From: Gammaproteobacteria bacterium
GTDB taxonomy: Bacteria > Pseudomonadota > Gammaproteobacteria > Steroidobacterales > UBA11654
Direction of reading: 5' to 3'
Length of the DNA: 26,712 bases
NCBI GenBank assembly: GCA_012965065.1
Contig: DTSX01000089.1
Span: forward strand, 1-26,712
The position numbers and the translations under genes are program-made. Every line of letters begins with the position of its first letter. The first letter of the stretch is position 1. This document shows positions 1 through 8,783 of the stretch, piece by piece. The notes beneath the pieces were generated by a model that saw only the letters and a list, made by a program, of their open reading frames with translations, was not told the DNA's origin and made no database searches.

Positions 1-2064
1 GGATTTGACACTCGTGTTGATTATCCAAGATCTAAAACAGTTGACGTCTTTGATATCTATCATGGGCAAGTAGTAACGGATCCATACCGATGGCTTGAAG
101 ATTTAGACTCTAGCGAAACTCAGAGCTGGGTTAAATCACAAAACCAATTTACTGACCAGTATTTAACCAATCTCCCTGAAATAGAAGCGATCAAAACAAT
201 TCTTGATAAGGCATTGGATCAAGAAACACAGTCTGTCCCCTTTCGAGAACAATCCAAGTATTTTTATTATTACAACAACGGAGATTGGCAGCAAAGCAAG
301 CTTTATTACAAAGAAGATAACCAAGGTAGTGAAAAATTGGTCTTAGATCCCAATCAATTTTCTGAAGATGGGACAGTTGCTTTGAGTGGAGTTAGTGTCA
401 GCTCTGATGCAAAACTGCTGGCTTATGCAATCTCTGATGGTGGCTCAGATTGGAAAACTTGGAAGATCCGAAACCTTGAAAGTGGCTTGGACCTGGAAGA
501 CAAAATTCTCTGGTCAAAATTCTCTGGTGCGGAATGGCTAAAAGACAATTCTGGTTTTTATTACTCCGCCTATTCAGAACCCCAAGCTGGGGCTGAATTA
601 CAGGACATAAACACCAATCAAAAGCTTTATTTACATAAAATTGGCGAAAAACAATCCAGTGATCTTTTAATCTATGCAAGACCCGATGAACCGGATTGGG
701 GTTGGGGACCAACGGTGAGCGAAGATGGAAATTACCTCATTCTCCATGTCAGTCAAGGCACAGATGAAAGAAATAGAATTTTCTATCAAAATTTAAATCA
801 TAGCAGCGATTCCTTTATCGAACTCATCCCGGAACTTAAAGCACAATTCCACTTCGTTGGTAACGAGGGAAGTGTTTTCTGGTTCTTCACCGACCTCAAT
901 GCCCCCATGGGACGTCTGATTGCAATTGATATTAGCAACCCTAAAGAAGAAAACTGGGAAGAAATTATCCCGGAACGGAACCATGCATTAAGAGAGGTTC
1001 ACATAACTTCAGGTTATTTTCTCTGTCACTATTTGAAGGATATATCAAGTGAAGTAGTGCTTTATCAAACAACAGGGGAAAAAATAGAAAAATTGGATTT
1101 TCCAAAGAATGGGACCATCTCAAGCATATCCACCAAACCGGAGTCGAGCCAATTGTTCTTCTCATTCTCCAACTACATCCGACCGTCAGAGATTTTTGAG
1201 TATGACCTCTCCGTCAAGCAACTCAAAAGTATTTGGTCTCAGTCGGTTCCGGGATTCAATGCAGACGAGTTTACAAGTAAGCAAGCGTTTTACAAAAGCA
1301 AAGATGGAACCTTGATCCCGATGTTCATCTCGCACTTGAATGGTATTGAATTAAACAACGACAACCCCTTGTTGCTGTACGGATATGGGGGCTTTGATAT
1401 TCCTATCCTGCCTAATTTTAGCACCAAATACTTCAGTTGGATGAAGATGGGCGGCATCGTTGCAGTTGCAAATCTGAGGGGTGGAGGTGAATACGGTGAA
1501 AAATGGCATCGTCAAGGAATGCTTCACAATAAACAAAATGTTTTTGACGATTTTGCTGCTGCAGCTGAATACCTACATCAAGAAGGCTATTCACAACCGA
1601 GTAAAACAGTAATTGAAGGACGCTCCAATGGTGGGTTATTGGTCGGCGCCAGCCTCCTCCAAAGGCCTGAACTGTTTGGAGCCACATTACCCGGGGTTGG
1701 GGTTATGGATATGTTGAGGTTTAATAAATTTACTATAGGTTGGGCTTGGGAGAGCGATTATGGATCACCCGAAATAGAAGATGATTTCAAGGTTCTGATA
1801 AAATACTCCCCTTACCACAACATTAAACCGAAAAAATGCTATCCACCGACATTGATCACAACTTCTGAAAGAGATGACCGAGTGGTACCTTCCCACTCCT
1901 ACAAATTTGCCGCCAGAATGCAAGCTGCACAAAGTTGCCAAAACCCTATTCTGATTCGGATAGAATCACGTGCAGGTCACGGTGCCGGCACACCAAAAGA
2001 CAAAGTGATTAGTTACATATCTGACATGTATGGTTTTGCCCTCAACACTTTAACAAGTAACTAA
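1..2064 (+). CDS. Prolyl oligopeptidase (S9A serine peptidase), 5'-truncated by window edge
   Basis: Cleaves short peptides after proline. The reading frame is open from base 1, and the first 71 codons already match the family N-terminus (YP...DVFDIYHG, DPYRWLED, ETQSWV), so the gene begins upstream and the TTG at 214 is internal. About 687 codons are visible against roughly 700 for the family, so only a few tens of residues, possibly including a signal peptide, are missing. The middle is the beta-propeller region (about residues 75-420) and the C-terminal third is the alpha/beta hydrolase domain. The catalytic triad is present: Ser at visible residue 542 (GRSNGG), Asp at about 625 (ERDDRVVPSHS, including the substrate-binding Arg) and His at 660 (RAGHGAG). 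The amidohydrolase gene follows after about 48 nt on the same strand. Whether the enzyme is periplasmic or cytoplasmic cannot be decided here. Confidence 0.95.
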   Translation, partial: GFDTRVDYPRSKTVDVFDIYHGQVVTDPYRWLEDLDSSETQSWVKSQNQFTDQYLTNLPEIEAIKTILDKALDQETQSVPFREQSKYFYYYNNGDWQQSKLYYKEDNQGSEKLVLDPNQFSEDGTVALSGVSVSSDAKLLAYAISDGGSDWKTWKIRNLESGLDLEDKILWSKFSGAEWLKDNSGFYYSAYSEPQAGAELQDINTNQKLYLHKIGEKQSSDLLIYARPDEPDWGWGPTVSEDGNYLILHVSQGTDERNRIFYQNLNHSSDSFIELIPELKAQFHFVGNEGSVFWFFTDLNAPMGRLIAIDISNPKEENWEEIIPERNHALREVHITSGYFLCHYLKDISSEVVLYQTTGEKIEKLDFPKNGTISSISTKPESSQLFFSFSNYIRPSEIFEYDLSVKQLKSIWSQSVPGFNADEFTSKQAFYKSKDGTLIPMFISHLNGIELNNDNPLLLYGYGGFDIPILPNFSTKYFSWMKMGGIVAVANLRGGGEYGEKWHRQGMLHNKQNVFDDFAAAAEYLHQEGYSQPSKTVIEGRSNGGLLVGASLLQRPELFGATLPGVGVMDMLRFNKFTIGWAWESDYGSPEIEDDFKVLIKYSPYHNIKPKKCYPPTLITTSERDDRVVPSHSYKFAARMQAAQSCQNPILIRIESRAGHGAGTPKDKVISYISDMYGFALNTLTSN

Positions 2065-2112
2065 TTCGCAGCTCCAATTGATTCTTGGTATGATTTGAAA
2101 AAATTTGATTCG

Positions 2113-3144
2113 ATGGCAATGGCTAAATTTTCCTCAAAAATACTGCTGCTTACACTGGCTTTCTCAACCATTATGGCTTGGAATGAGCAAATTCTGGCAG
2201 AAGATCAAGCCTACGGCTTAACCATCCAAGGCGAGTTTATTGATGTTATTGACATGCATCTGCACACGGGTACCTGGGATGCCTTAACCGAACCCTATAA
2301 AGAAAGGTATTCTGAGAGGGTCCCAAAATTTTTGAGATTCACAATGAAGTATCTGTTAGGCAGTGGGTTGACTTCCGAGGGTATTTTAAAACAAATGGAC
2401 AAAGCTAAAATCAGGAGGGCTGGTGTTTTTGCCGTCTACAGCCCTGATACCACAGGCATTGCATCAAACGAGTTTCTGCAGCAACAAATCAATGGCCACG
2501 CAGACCGTTTGTTGGGTTTTGCAAGTGTGAGAACTGATTATTGGAATATTGATGGCGAAGAACAGTTAAAAAAACTTGAGACAGTTCTGGGTAATGCCAA
2601 CATGGTGGGCATCAAACTGGCTCACGCCCATCAACAAATGCGATTCGATGACCCTCGGTTTGATGGTGTCTATGAAATTGCCGGGCGTCTAGGAAAACCA
2701 ATTTATTTACACACGGGCACCAGCCCAAATCCATACACAAGACTTGAACCCCCTTACGTTGATCCGAAATATCTTGAAGAGACAATTCAAAGGTATCCTG
2801 ACACTCAATTTATTCTCGGACATTCTGGATACGACAGTTTCAAAGTTGCTTTAACCTATTTAGATTCGTGCATTGAATTGGCCCAAAAATACGACAATGT
2901 TTACTTGGAGCCAGGGGCTTTGGGTGCCAGAAAGGCAGAGAAAGTCCTGATTGATTATCTAAGAATTATCAAAGAGAATAATTTGATTGATAGAGTAATT
3001 TATGGCTCAGATGGACCCCAATTTCCAGGATACACCAACAGTCACTTGGAGCGCTTTGTACTGACCATGCAGGATTCAAATTACACCACTGCCGAGATGC
3101 GAGCTCTTTTACAAACCAATTTTGAACAACTCTTCAAGCTGTAA
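2113..3144 (+). CDS. Exported amidohydrolase family protein (Amidohydro_2, TIM barrel)
   Basis: A metal-dependent hydrolase or decarboxylase of the amidohydrolase-2 family; the substrate is not recognisable. The N-terminus has a basic, then hydrophobic stretch (SKILLLTLAF) and a good signal peptidase site (ILA|EDQ), so the protein is probably periplasmic. Metal-site motifs are visible in order: DMHLH (His at 49 and 51), a His-bearing strand YLHTGTSP, FILGHSGYD and a late Asp in YGSDGPQFP. The frame opens at a TTG at 2095. ATG 2113 or ATG 2119 gives a cleaner signal peptide, and no Shine-Dalgarno sequence decides between them. It lies directly downstream of the prolyl oligopeptidase and may be cotranscribed with it. 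Its stop codon faces that of the DUF885 gene. Confidence 0.85.
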   Translation: MAMAKFSSKILLLTLAFSTIMAWNEQILAEDQAYGLTIQGEFIDVIDMHLHTGTWDALTEPYKERYSERVPKFLRFTMKYLLGSGLTSEGILKQMDKAKIRRAGVFAVYSPDTTGIASNEFLQQQINGHADRLLGFASVRTDYWNIDGEEQLKKLETVLGNANMVGIKLAHAHQQMRFDDPRFDGVYEIAGRLGKPIYLHTGTSPNPYTRLEPPYVDPKYLEETIQRYPDTQFILGHSGYDSFKVALTYLDSCIELAQKYDNVYLEPGALGARKAEKVLIDYLRIIKENNLIDRVIYGSDGPQFPGYTNSHLERFVLTMQDSNYTTAEMRALLQTNFEQLFKL

Positions 3145-3164
3145 AGTTAATTCCACTTAACTTT
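3143..3164. terminator. AT-rich inverted repeat between convergent stops, possible weak bidirectional terminator
   Basis: A perfect 8-bp inverted repeat (AAAGTTAA / TTAACTTT) with a 6-nt loop contains or touches the stop codons of both converging genes. The plus-strand side ends in four Ts. Each arm has only one G-C pair, so the stem would be weak. Its position between converging genes is the main support. Confidence 0.3.
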
Positions 3165-4911
3165 TGAAAGATTCAATATACTGATCTACCCGTTCCTCAA
3201 GCACACTCAATGGCAGTGCACCCTCCCCCAATACAACGTGATGAAAATCCTTAATATCAAATAGCTCTCCAAGCTGTTGTTGTGTTTTGCTTTTTAACTC
3301 CAATATTTTGCGTTGCCCAATTTTATAGGCCAATGCCTGACCGGGCATGATTAAGTAACGATCAATTTCATTGATGATATCCTGTTCTGTTTTCGCAGCA
3401 TTGGCTGTGAAATAATCAATTGCTTTCTCCCTAGACCAACCTTTGTAGTGCATCCCTGTATCCACCACCAAACGTACAGCACGCCACATATCATAGGTCA
3501 ATGCCCCAAACTTGGAATAGGGATCCTGATAGAGATCCAGTTCCTCACCTAAACTTTCACTGTACAATCCCCACCCTTCTACAAAAGCAGTGTATCCAGA
3601 GTACCGTCTAAAATTAGGGATATTTTCCAGTTCCATCGCCAATGCAATTTGAAGGTGGTGCCCAGGAACGGCTTCATGGACCGATAGCACTTCGATTTCG
3701 TACTTGGGTCTGACTTCAGGTCGATACAAATTCACGTAATAATAGCCTGCCCTGGACCCATCGGCAGAAGGACGCATGTAATAGGCTGTTGTCGTGTCCG
3801 GTGCTGACTCTTCGGGAATGGGTCTGATTCCATATGGAGTCCTTGGCAAGACTTTAAACAACCGAGTTATTTTGGGATCGATTCTTTTAGAAGTAGCTAA
3901 ATATTCTTGAAGGAGCTCTTCGGGAGTTTCGAAGTAAAACTGGGAGTCGGTCCTGAGAAAATGTAAAAATTCATCAAAGGTTCCCTGCCAATTCAAAGAT
4001 TCAATAATCTTCTCCATTTCATCTCTGATCCTGGCAACCTCACTCAGACCTATTTCGTGGATCTCGTCTGGCGATAAATCGGTGGTCGTGTGCCATCTTG
4101 CAAGATGCTCATACCACTCCCGACCATTAGGAAGATTACTGATGCCATAGGTTTCCCTGGCAGCAGGAAGGTATTTAGTGGTAAAAAACTCATCCAAAAC
4201 TTCGTACGCAGGAATCACCTGGTCCATGATCACAATTTGGGCCCGTTGTTGAATATCAAGTCTTAATTTAGCATCGATGTTGTCGGGGATACTCTCAAAA
4301 ATATTGTAAAATGGACTGGTTTTTGGATCGTCCTTGAGTTGCAATTTAATTTGCCTAGCTACCCTTTCCATGAGTATCTTGGGTGCCGTGATGCCCTGTT
4401 CAAGAGCAAGCTTTGCCAATTCTATAGTTGCTGCTATCAAATCAGGCAATTTGGTTAATCTTATCAGCCAATCTTCATAATCTTGTCCGTTTTGGAAAAT
4501 AAGCCCTTCCGTTGTTTCATGTTCCAATTGGATGCCCCCTCTTTGTCCAAATACCAACAAATGGGAATCAAATTTTTGGGCTGAAACTGCTCTTTCATAG
4601 TTGTAGAGAAACAGACGATAATTCAACTGCTGAGCCTCTGGCAGACGTTTTGGATCAATAGATTTTATTTGCTGAAGAACATTCCTGACCTTGTTTTGTC
4701 GATCACGGACAGCTGTTTCTGAAATGTCCGGCCAATCTTGATTGGCACTCTTATCTCCCATGTAAGAGGCATAAATTGGATTTTCTTTCAAACCCCGTTG
4801 CCATTCCTCATCTAGTAGTGTTTGAAATTTCACTTGCTCGTTCTCGTTGGTGCAACCAATGAGAATCATGAAACACGTTATGGCAAGACTCAATATTATT
4901 CTCTTTCGCAT
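3157..4911 (-). CDS. DUF885 family lipoprotein, putative zinc peptidase
   Basis: 584 residues from the chosen start. The DUF885 family is thought to consist of zinc-dependent peptidases, and the putative zinc motif HEAVPGHH is intact at about residues 412-419, followed by the helix with FVEGWGLYSE that probably supplies a further ligand and Glu. The N-terminus MRKRIILSLA...ILIGC is a lipoprotein signal with the lipobox Cys at about residue 20, so the mature protein is probably anchored in the envelope. The open frame runs 21 codons further upstream, into pgsA, but those residues break the lipoprotein signal; the ATG at 4911 has GAGTGA about 5 nt upstream and is preferred. It then begins 5 nt after the pgsA stop and is the last gene of the fumC-to-DUF885 run. 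The substrate is unknown. Confidence 0.9.
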   Translation of the reverse strand: MRKRIILSLAITCFMILIGCTNENEQVKFQTLLDEEWQRGLKENPIYASYMGDKSANQDWPDISETAVRDRQNKVRNVLQQIKSIDPKRLPEAQQLNYRLFLYNYERAVSAQKFDSHLLVFGQRGGIQLEHETTEGLIFQNGQDYEDWLIRLTKLPDLIAATIELAKLALEQGITAPKILMERVARQIKLQLKDDPKTSPFYNIFESIPDNIDAKLRLDIQQRAQIVIMDQVIPAYEVLDEFFTTKYLPAARETYGISNLPNGREWYEHLARWHTTTDLSPDEIHEIGLSEVARIRDEMEKIIESLNWQGTFDEFLHFLRTDSQFYFETPEELLQEYLATSKRIDPKITRLFKVLPRTPYGIRPIPEESAPDTTTAYYMRPSADGSRAGYYYVNLYRPEVRPKYEIEVLSVHEAVPGHHLQIALAMELENIPNFRRYSGYTAFVEGWGLYSESLGEELDLYQDPYSKFGALTYDMWRAVRLVVDTGMHYKGWSREKAIDYFTANAAKTEQDIINEIDRYLIMPGQALAYKIGQRKILELKSKTQQQLGELFDIKDFHHVVLGEGALPLSVLEERVDQYIESFKS

Positions 4912-4916
4912 TGTTT

Positions 4917-5483
4917 TCACTCGCTTTTTGTAATCACAGGCCAAGCTTTGGTCAGATAAATAAGCATGGTCCACAAGGTCAGGATAACCGCGGCAATCAA
5001 TAAAAGTGTACCAATCAAATAAATGGGTATCCCAAATATGGGGGTCTTGAACAACATAAAAGAAAGACCGAACATTTGAAAAACAGTTTTTAACTTGGCA
5101 TAACCGGTTACCGAGACCTGATGGCTAGCCCCGAGCTCTGACATCCATTCCCGCAATGCAGAAATGGTAATTTCCCGACCTATAATGATTGCTGCAATGA
5201 CACTGTTTAAAATTGTAGGATCGCTTTGGACAATTAATATTAAGGCTACAGAAACAATCAATTTGTCTGCAACCGGGTCCAAAAAAGCCCCGAGCTTTGA
5301 GGTTTGATTAAACTCCCTTGCAACCCAGCCATCCAACCAATCAGTAAGGGCAGCAACAATAAATATTACAGCAGCAATTGGCCTTGATAGATCGAATGAC
5401 ATAAAAAAAATGACTGCAATAAGAGGTATGCAAACAATTCGGATAAACGTCAGGAGATTGGCAAAGTTATATGTACTACCCAT
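4917..5483 (-). CDS. pgsA: CDP-diacylglycerol--glycerol-3-phosphate 3-phosphatidyltransferase
   Basis: Makes phosphatidylglycerol phosphate from CDP-diacylglycerol and glycerol-3-phosphate at the inner membrane, the committed step to phosphatidylglycerol and cardiolipin. It has 188 residues, usual for the family. The CDP-alcohol phosphotransferase signature is complete: D48, D51-G52, A55-R56, G65, D69 and D73. Several hydrophobic segments flank it (about 10-30, 35-47, 80-105, 130-175), as expected for a polytopic enzyme. It lies 32 nt downstream of uvrC, the classic gammaproteobacterial order. No Shine-Dalgarno sequence is visible before the ATG, but a TATAAT sits 6 nt upstream of it. Confidence 0.95.
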   Translation of the reverse strand: MGSTYNFANLLTFIRIVCIPLIAVIFFMSFDLSRPIAAVIFIVAALTDWLDGWVAREFNQTSKLGAFLDPVADKLIVSVALILIVQSDPTILNSVIAAIIIGREITISALREWMSELGASHQVSVTGYAKLKTVFQMFGLSFMLFKTPIFGIPIYLIGTLLLIAAVILTLWTMLIYLTKAWPVITKSE

Positions 5484-5489
5484 AGTGAG

Positions 5490-5495
5490 ATTATA
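5490..5495 (-). promoter_or_regulatory. TATAAT -10-like hexamer just before pgsA
   Basis: A perfect TATAAT on the minus strand ends 6 nt before the pgsA ATG, so a transcript started there would be nearly leaderless. No convincing -35 element was found 16-18 nt upstream, so this may be chance in AT-rich spacer DNA. Confidence 0.2.
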
Positions 5496-5515
5496 GTATG
5501 GAATGAGAAGAAAAA

Positions 5516-7354
5516 TTATCCTGCGTTGAAAAAAGTATAAATTCTCCGTGCCAAAGCCTTGTTGATCCCATTGATGGTTATCAAGTCCTCAATCGAAGCC
5601 CGTTTTACTTCCTGGATACCACCAAACTGCCGGATCAAGTTTTTCTTTTTTGCAGGACCGATACCCTCGATTGCTTCAAGATCTGATTGCAGGAGGGTTT
5701 TTCTTTTTCTCGCACGGTGGCCGGTGATGGCAAAACGGTGTGCCTCGTCCCTTACTACCTGGAGCAGATACATAGCCGGTGAATGTCGTTCTTTAGCCAA
5801 GGGTTGTTTAAGTAAGTTGAGGAAAATTTTTTCTTCACCGCTCTTCCTGCCAGGACCTTTTGCTATCCCAACCACTGGAACCTTAGTAAGACCCAGTTTG
5901 TTCAAGCATTCTTTTGCAATTCTTAACTGTCCTTTGCCGCCATCGATCACAACCAAATCAGGAAGTTTTTTCGCTTCCTCTACTGCACGTGCATAATGTC
6001 TGGTTACTGCTTGACCAATGGCAGCGTAGTCGTCTCCAGGAGTAATCCCAGAAATGTTGAATCGGCGGTATTGTTTCTTATCAAAGCCATCCCGACAAAA
6101 AACAACACAAGCAGCGATGCATTTGTCGCCCGTGGTGTGGCTGATATCAAAACATTCAACTTTGGTAATCACACCATCCAGTTGTAAAAAATCAGTCAAA
6201 GAAAACAATTGGGCTTCGGTTGTTGCCTTTGTTGCTAACTTCATAGACAGAGACTCTTCGGCGTTGGTGGTTGCGATCTCAAGCCATCGTTTACGCTCCG
6301 TTCTTACGTTCTCCTTGATCCTAACTTTATGACTCATCCCTTCTGACAAAGCTTCTTGAATTGCCTTTGAATGATCAATTTTACGGTCCATAATTATTTC
6401 ATTCGGAGGGTCTTGCTCGAGATAATATTGCATAAGAAAAGATTCTAAAACTTCGGATTCAGAGGCAAATTTTGTTTTTGCAGGATAAAAATTTCTACTG
6501 CCGAGGATCCGACCACCACGAACAAACAAAACGGCTACACAGAAAATACCTGATTTCTGAGCAAGTGCAACTGCATCCAAATTTATTGGCCTCTTACCAT
6601 CGGCAAATTGATGAGCTTGAATGGCTTTCAGTGAACTAATTTGATTTCTGTAAAAAGCAGCTTTTTCATATTCTCGTGCACTCGATGCCTGGTCCATTTT
6701 CTTCAAAAATTCATCAAAAACATGTTGATTGTTCCCTTTTAAGTATTCCATAGCTTGACTGACGTCAAAGGCGTAGTCATCTTCTTGGATCAATCCCACA
6801 CAGGGAGCTGAGCAGCGCTTAATTTGATGCTGTAAACAGGGCCTTGAACGATTACTGTAGAAAGAGTCCTCACAGTTCCTTAACCGAAAAATTTTTTGCA
6901 ATTGACTCAAGGTGTCTCGCACGGCATTGACATTGGGATACGGGCCAAAATACTCCGCCCTACTCCTATTCTTCCTACCTCTGTGAAATGAAAACCTTGG
7001 GAAATTGTCCTTAACCGTGACCTCAATGAATGGATAACTTTTACCATCTTTCAGCAAAACATTGAAACGAGGTTTGTATTCTTTGATTAAGCTATTCTCG
7101 AGTATTAAGGCTTCGCGTTCCGTTCTAGTAATTGTAACTGCTATTGAGCCTGTAGCCGCTAGAACTGCTTGGGTTTTAGGGAGGTGTGTGGTTTTGCCAA
7201 AATAGCTACTGACACGCTTTTTTAGGTTTTTTGCCTTGCCAACATAAATAACTTTCCCATTTTCATTAAGCATGCAATAAACACCAGGCTTTGAGGACAA
7301 TCTCGCACTGTATTTCTTAAGCTTTAAATATCTTTCTTGATCAAGAGACGTCAT
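5516..7354 (-). CDS. uvrC: UvrABC excinuclease subunit C
   Basis: Nuclease subunit of nucleotide excision repair; it makes both incisions around a lesion presented by UvrB. Full length at 612 residues. The N-terminal GIY-YIG nuclease is recognisable by G24-V-Y26, Y37-V-G39 and the basic helix around R47. A Cys-rich segment lies near 160-185. The UvrB-binding UVR motif follows at about 205-240 (REYEKAAFYRNQI). The RNase H-like second nuclease includes the ECFDISHTTGD motif and DGGKGQL. Tandem helix-hairpin-helix motifs (IEGIGPAKKKNL, INGINKALARRI) close the protein. The ATG overlaps the mazG stop by 4 nt (ATGA), which implies translational coupling. Confidence 0.97.
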   Translation of the reverse strand: MTSLDQERYLKLKKYSARLSSKPGVYCMLNENGKVIYVGKAKNLKKRVSSYFGKTTHLPKTQAVLAATGSIAVTITRTEREALILENSLIKEYKPRFNVLLKDGKSYPFIEVTVKDNFPRFSFHRGRKNRSRAEYFGPYPNVNAVRDTLSQLQKIFRLRNCEDSFYSNRSRPCLQHQIKRCSAPCVGLIQEDDYAFDVSQAMEYLKGNNQHVFDEFLKKMDQASSAREYEKAAFYRNQISSLKAIQAHQFADGKRPINLDAVALAQKSGIFCVAVLFVRGGRILGSRNFYPAKTKFASESEVLESFLMQYYLEQDPPNEIIMDRKIDHSKAIQEALSEGMSHKVRIKENVRTERKRWLEIATTNAEESLSMKLATKATTEAQLFSLTDFLQLDGVITKVECFDISHTTGDKCIAACVVFCRDGFDKKQYRRFNISGITPGDDYAAIGQAVTRHYARAVEEAKKLPDLVVIDGGKGQLRIAKECLNKLGLTKVPVVGIAKGPGRKSGEEKIFLNLLKQPLAKERHSPAMYLLQVVRDEAHRFAITGHRARKRKTLLQSDLEAIEGIGPAKKKNLIRQFGGIQEVKRASIEDLITINGINKALARRIYTFFNAG

Positions 7355-8121
7355 GTTTTACTCTTAACCAGCTCCCAGAGTTTATCCATTTCATTAAAAG
7401 ACAAATTTTCAAGTTTTTGATTGGTGGTGTGAAGGTGATCTTCCATGCCTCTGAAGCGAGCCTCAAATTTTTGATTTGCTTTTCTCAGTGCGGTCTCAGG
7501 GTTTTGCTGAGTGCTCCTTGCAATGTTAACAACACTAAATAAAAGATCGCCCACCTCTTCCTCAATCAATGCCGCTTCTCCCGATTCAAGAGCCGAAGTT
7601 AATTCCTCCAACTCCTCCGAAATTTTGGCTATGACGTCTTCAGCCGAGTGCCAATCAAAACCTACCGAAGATGCTCTTTTACCAAGTTTAAAAGCTCGGT
7701 TCAAGGCAGGCTGATTCTTACCAATACCATCTAGAGCACTTGTCTTTTCTCCAGATTGCTCCATTTCTTGAATTTTTTGCCGCTCCCAAAGATCTGTCTG
7801 AGTTTTAACATCATCAATTGTTGTTCCGCCAAAAACATGGGGGTGTCTGGAAATTAGTTTTTCTGAGATTGCATTCACCACATCATCAAAATCAAATAAG
7901 TTCATTTCTTTTGCCATTTCAGAATGAAAAACCACTTGAAAAAGTAAATCACCGAGCTCGTTTTTCAACGACTCATAGTCTTTTTCCTCAATTGCTTCCA
8001 CTACCTCATATGCTTCCTCAATCGCACAGTATGAAATAGAACTGAATGTTTGCTCTCGATCCCAAGGACAGCCCGTTTTAGGATTTCTCAGCTCTCTGGT
8101 AACTTCTATCAGCTTATCCAA
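7351..8121 (-). CDS. mazG: Nucleoside triphosphate pyrophosphohydrolase
   Basis: Hydrolyses (d)NTPs to monophosphates and pyrophosphate, removing abnormal nucleotides and tuning the NTP pool. At 256 residues it is the two-domain form. The N-terminal MazG repeat has the metal-binding E35-E36-x2-E39 and E55-x2-D58, and the second repeat (about 160-210) has EELEEL and EEEVGDLL. The opening (about residues 4-26, ending CPWDREQTFSS) is typical of the family. The start is a TTG: there is no usable ATG nearby, and GAGGTGA lies 4 nt upstream, which makes this start convincing. The 3' end overlaps uvrC by 4 nt. The NUDIX gene is 17 nt upstream, placing two nucleotide-cleaning hydrolases side by side. 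Confidence 0.95.
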   Translation of the reverse strand: MDKLIEVTRELRNPKTGCPWDREQTFSSISYCAIEEAYEVVEAIEEKDYESLKNELGDLLFQVVFHSEMAKEMNLFDFDDVVNAISEKLISRHPHVFGGTTIDDVKTQTDLWERQKIQEMEQSGEKTSALDGIGKNQPALNRAFKLGKRASSVGFDWHSAEDVIAKISEELEELTSALESGEAALIEEEVGDLLFSVVNIARSTQQNPETALRKANQKFEARFRGMEDHLHTTNQKLENLSFNEMDKLWELVKSKT

Positions 8122-8125
8122 TTTT

Positions 8126-8132
8126 TCACCTC
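8126..8132 (-). promoter_or_regulatory. Strong ribosome binding site for mazG TTG start
   Basis: The minus strand reads GAGGTGA, a seven-base match to the 16S anti-Shine-Dalgarno sequence, then AAAA and the TTG. It is the clearest ribosome binding site in this gene cluster and decides the mazG start. Confidence 0.75.
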
Positions 8133-8138
8133 TCTTGG

Positions 8139-8756
8139 TTATTGAATGATCTTATTGCAGAATTTTCGGATGATTTGAGCCGTCAAGCCCCAGATTAGAT
8201 AATCCTCATAATGGTAACTGTAGACAGACCATTTGATCTGATCAAAAATTCTGTGTTCATGATTTAAATTGTTATTGTTGGTAAAGAAACTTAGCGGCAC
8301 GGAAAACAACTCCTCAACTTCATTGGCATCTATTAGAGGAACAAAACTGCTCTCTATGTGAGCAATAATTGGAGTCACAATAAACCCAGTACCAAGACTA
8401 ATCTGTGGCTCAAGAAAACCTAAAATCTCTGTCTGTTCAGAACTCAAGCCGATTTCTTCTTTTGCTTCTCTTAAGGCTGTACTTTGAATATTTGTGTCTT
8501 GATCTTCGTCAAACGAACCACCCGGTAAGCTGATCTCTCCCGCATGATGTTTAAGGTTTGTAGTCCTTCTTGTTAGCAATAAACTTAATCCATTTTTTGG
8601 ATCATCGACAAGTCCAATTAAAACTGCTGCGTGCTTCAGTTGGGTTTTTTTAAGGTAGTTCTCAACGATTTCTTCAGGCAACCTATCCATGACTTGCATG
8701 ACTGGGTCACTCGAAGGTTGACTGTTGAAAAATCTCTTTCTTATATCGTTAAGCAT
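8139..8756 (-). CDS. NUDIX hydrolase, CoA pyrophosphatase (NudL-like)
   Basis: Predicted to split coenzyme A and its derivatives into phosphopantetheine and 3',5'-ADP. 205 residues. The segment at about 60-80 (LLTRRTTNLKHHAGEIS then LPGG) closely follows the UPF0035 signature that marks CoA pyrophosphatases, with Lys at one usual Arg position. The Nudix box core R96-E97-x2-E100-E101-x-G follows. The early Glu of the generic Nudix box is replaced, which I recall being common in this subfamily. It lies between fumC (27 nt upstream) and mazG (17 nt downstream) on the same strand. No clear Shine-Dalgarno sequence is seen, and substrate specificity is inferred from the signature alone. Confidence 0.88.
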   Translation of the reverse strand: MLNDIRKRFFNSQPSSDPVMQVMDRLPEEIVENYLKKTQLKHAAVLIGLVDDPKNGLSLLLTRRTTNLKHHAGEISLPGGSFDEDQDTNIQSTALREAKEEIGLSSEQTEILGFLEPQISLGTGFIVTPIIAHIESSFVPLIDANEVEELFSVPLSFFTNNNNLNHEHRIFDQIKWSVYSYHYEDYLIWGLTAQIIRKFCNKIIQ

Positions 8757-8783
8757 GAGCTAAGAAAGCAGTGTTGACCAATA

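Noticed and set aside
214..2064. Prolyl oligopeptidase as a complete gene starting at TTG 214
   Set aside because: The frame is open to base 1 and the first 71 codons match the family N-terminus, so the gene is cut by the window edge.
5559..5996. 145-codon open frame on the plus strand inside uvrC
   Set aside because: It lies antisense to the well-supported helix-hairpin-helix and nuclease end of uvrC, and its translation shows no family motif.
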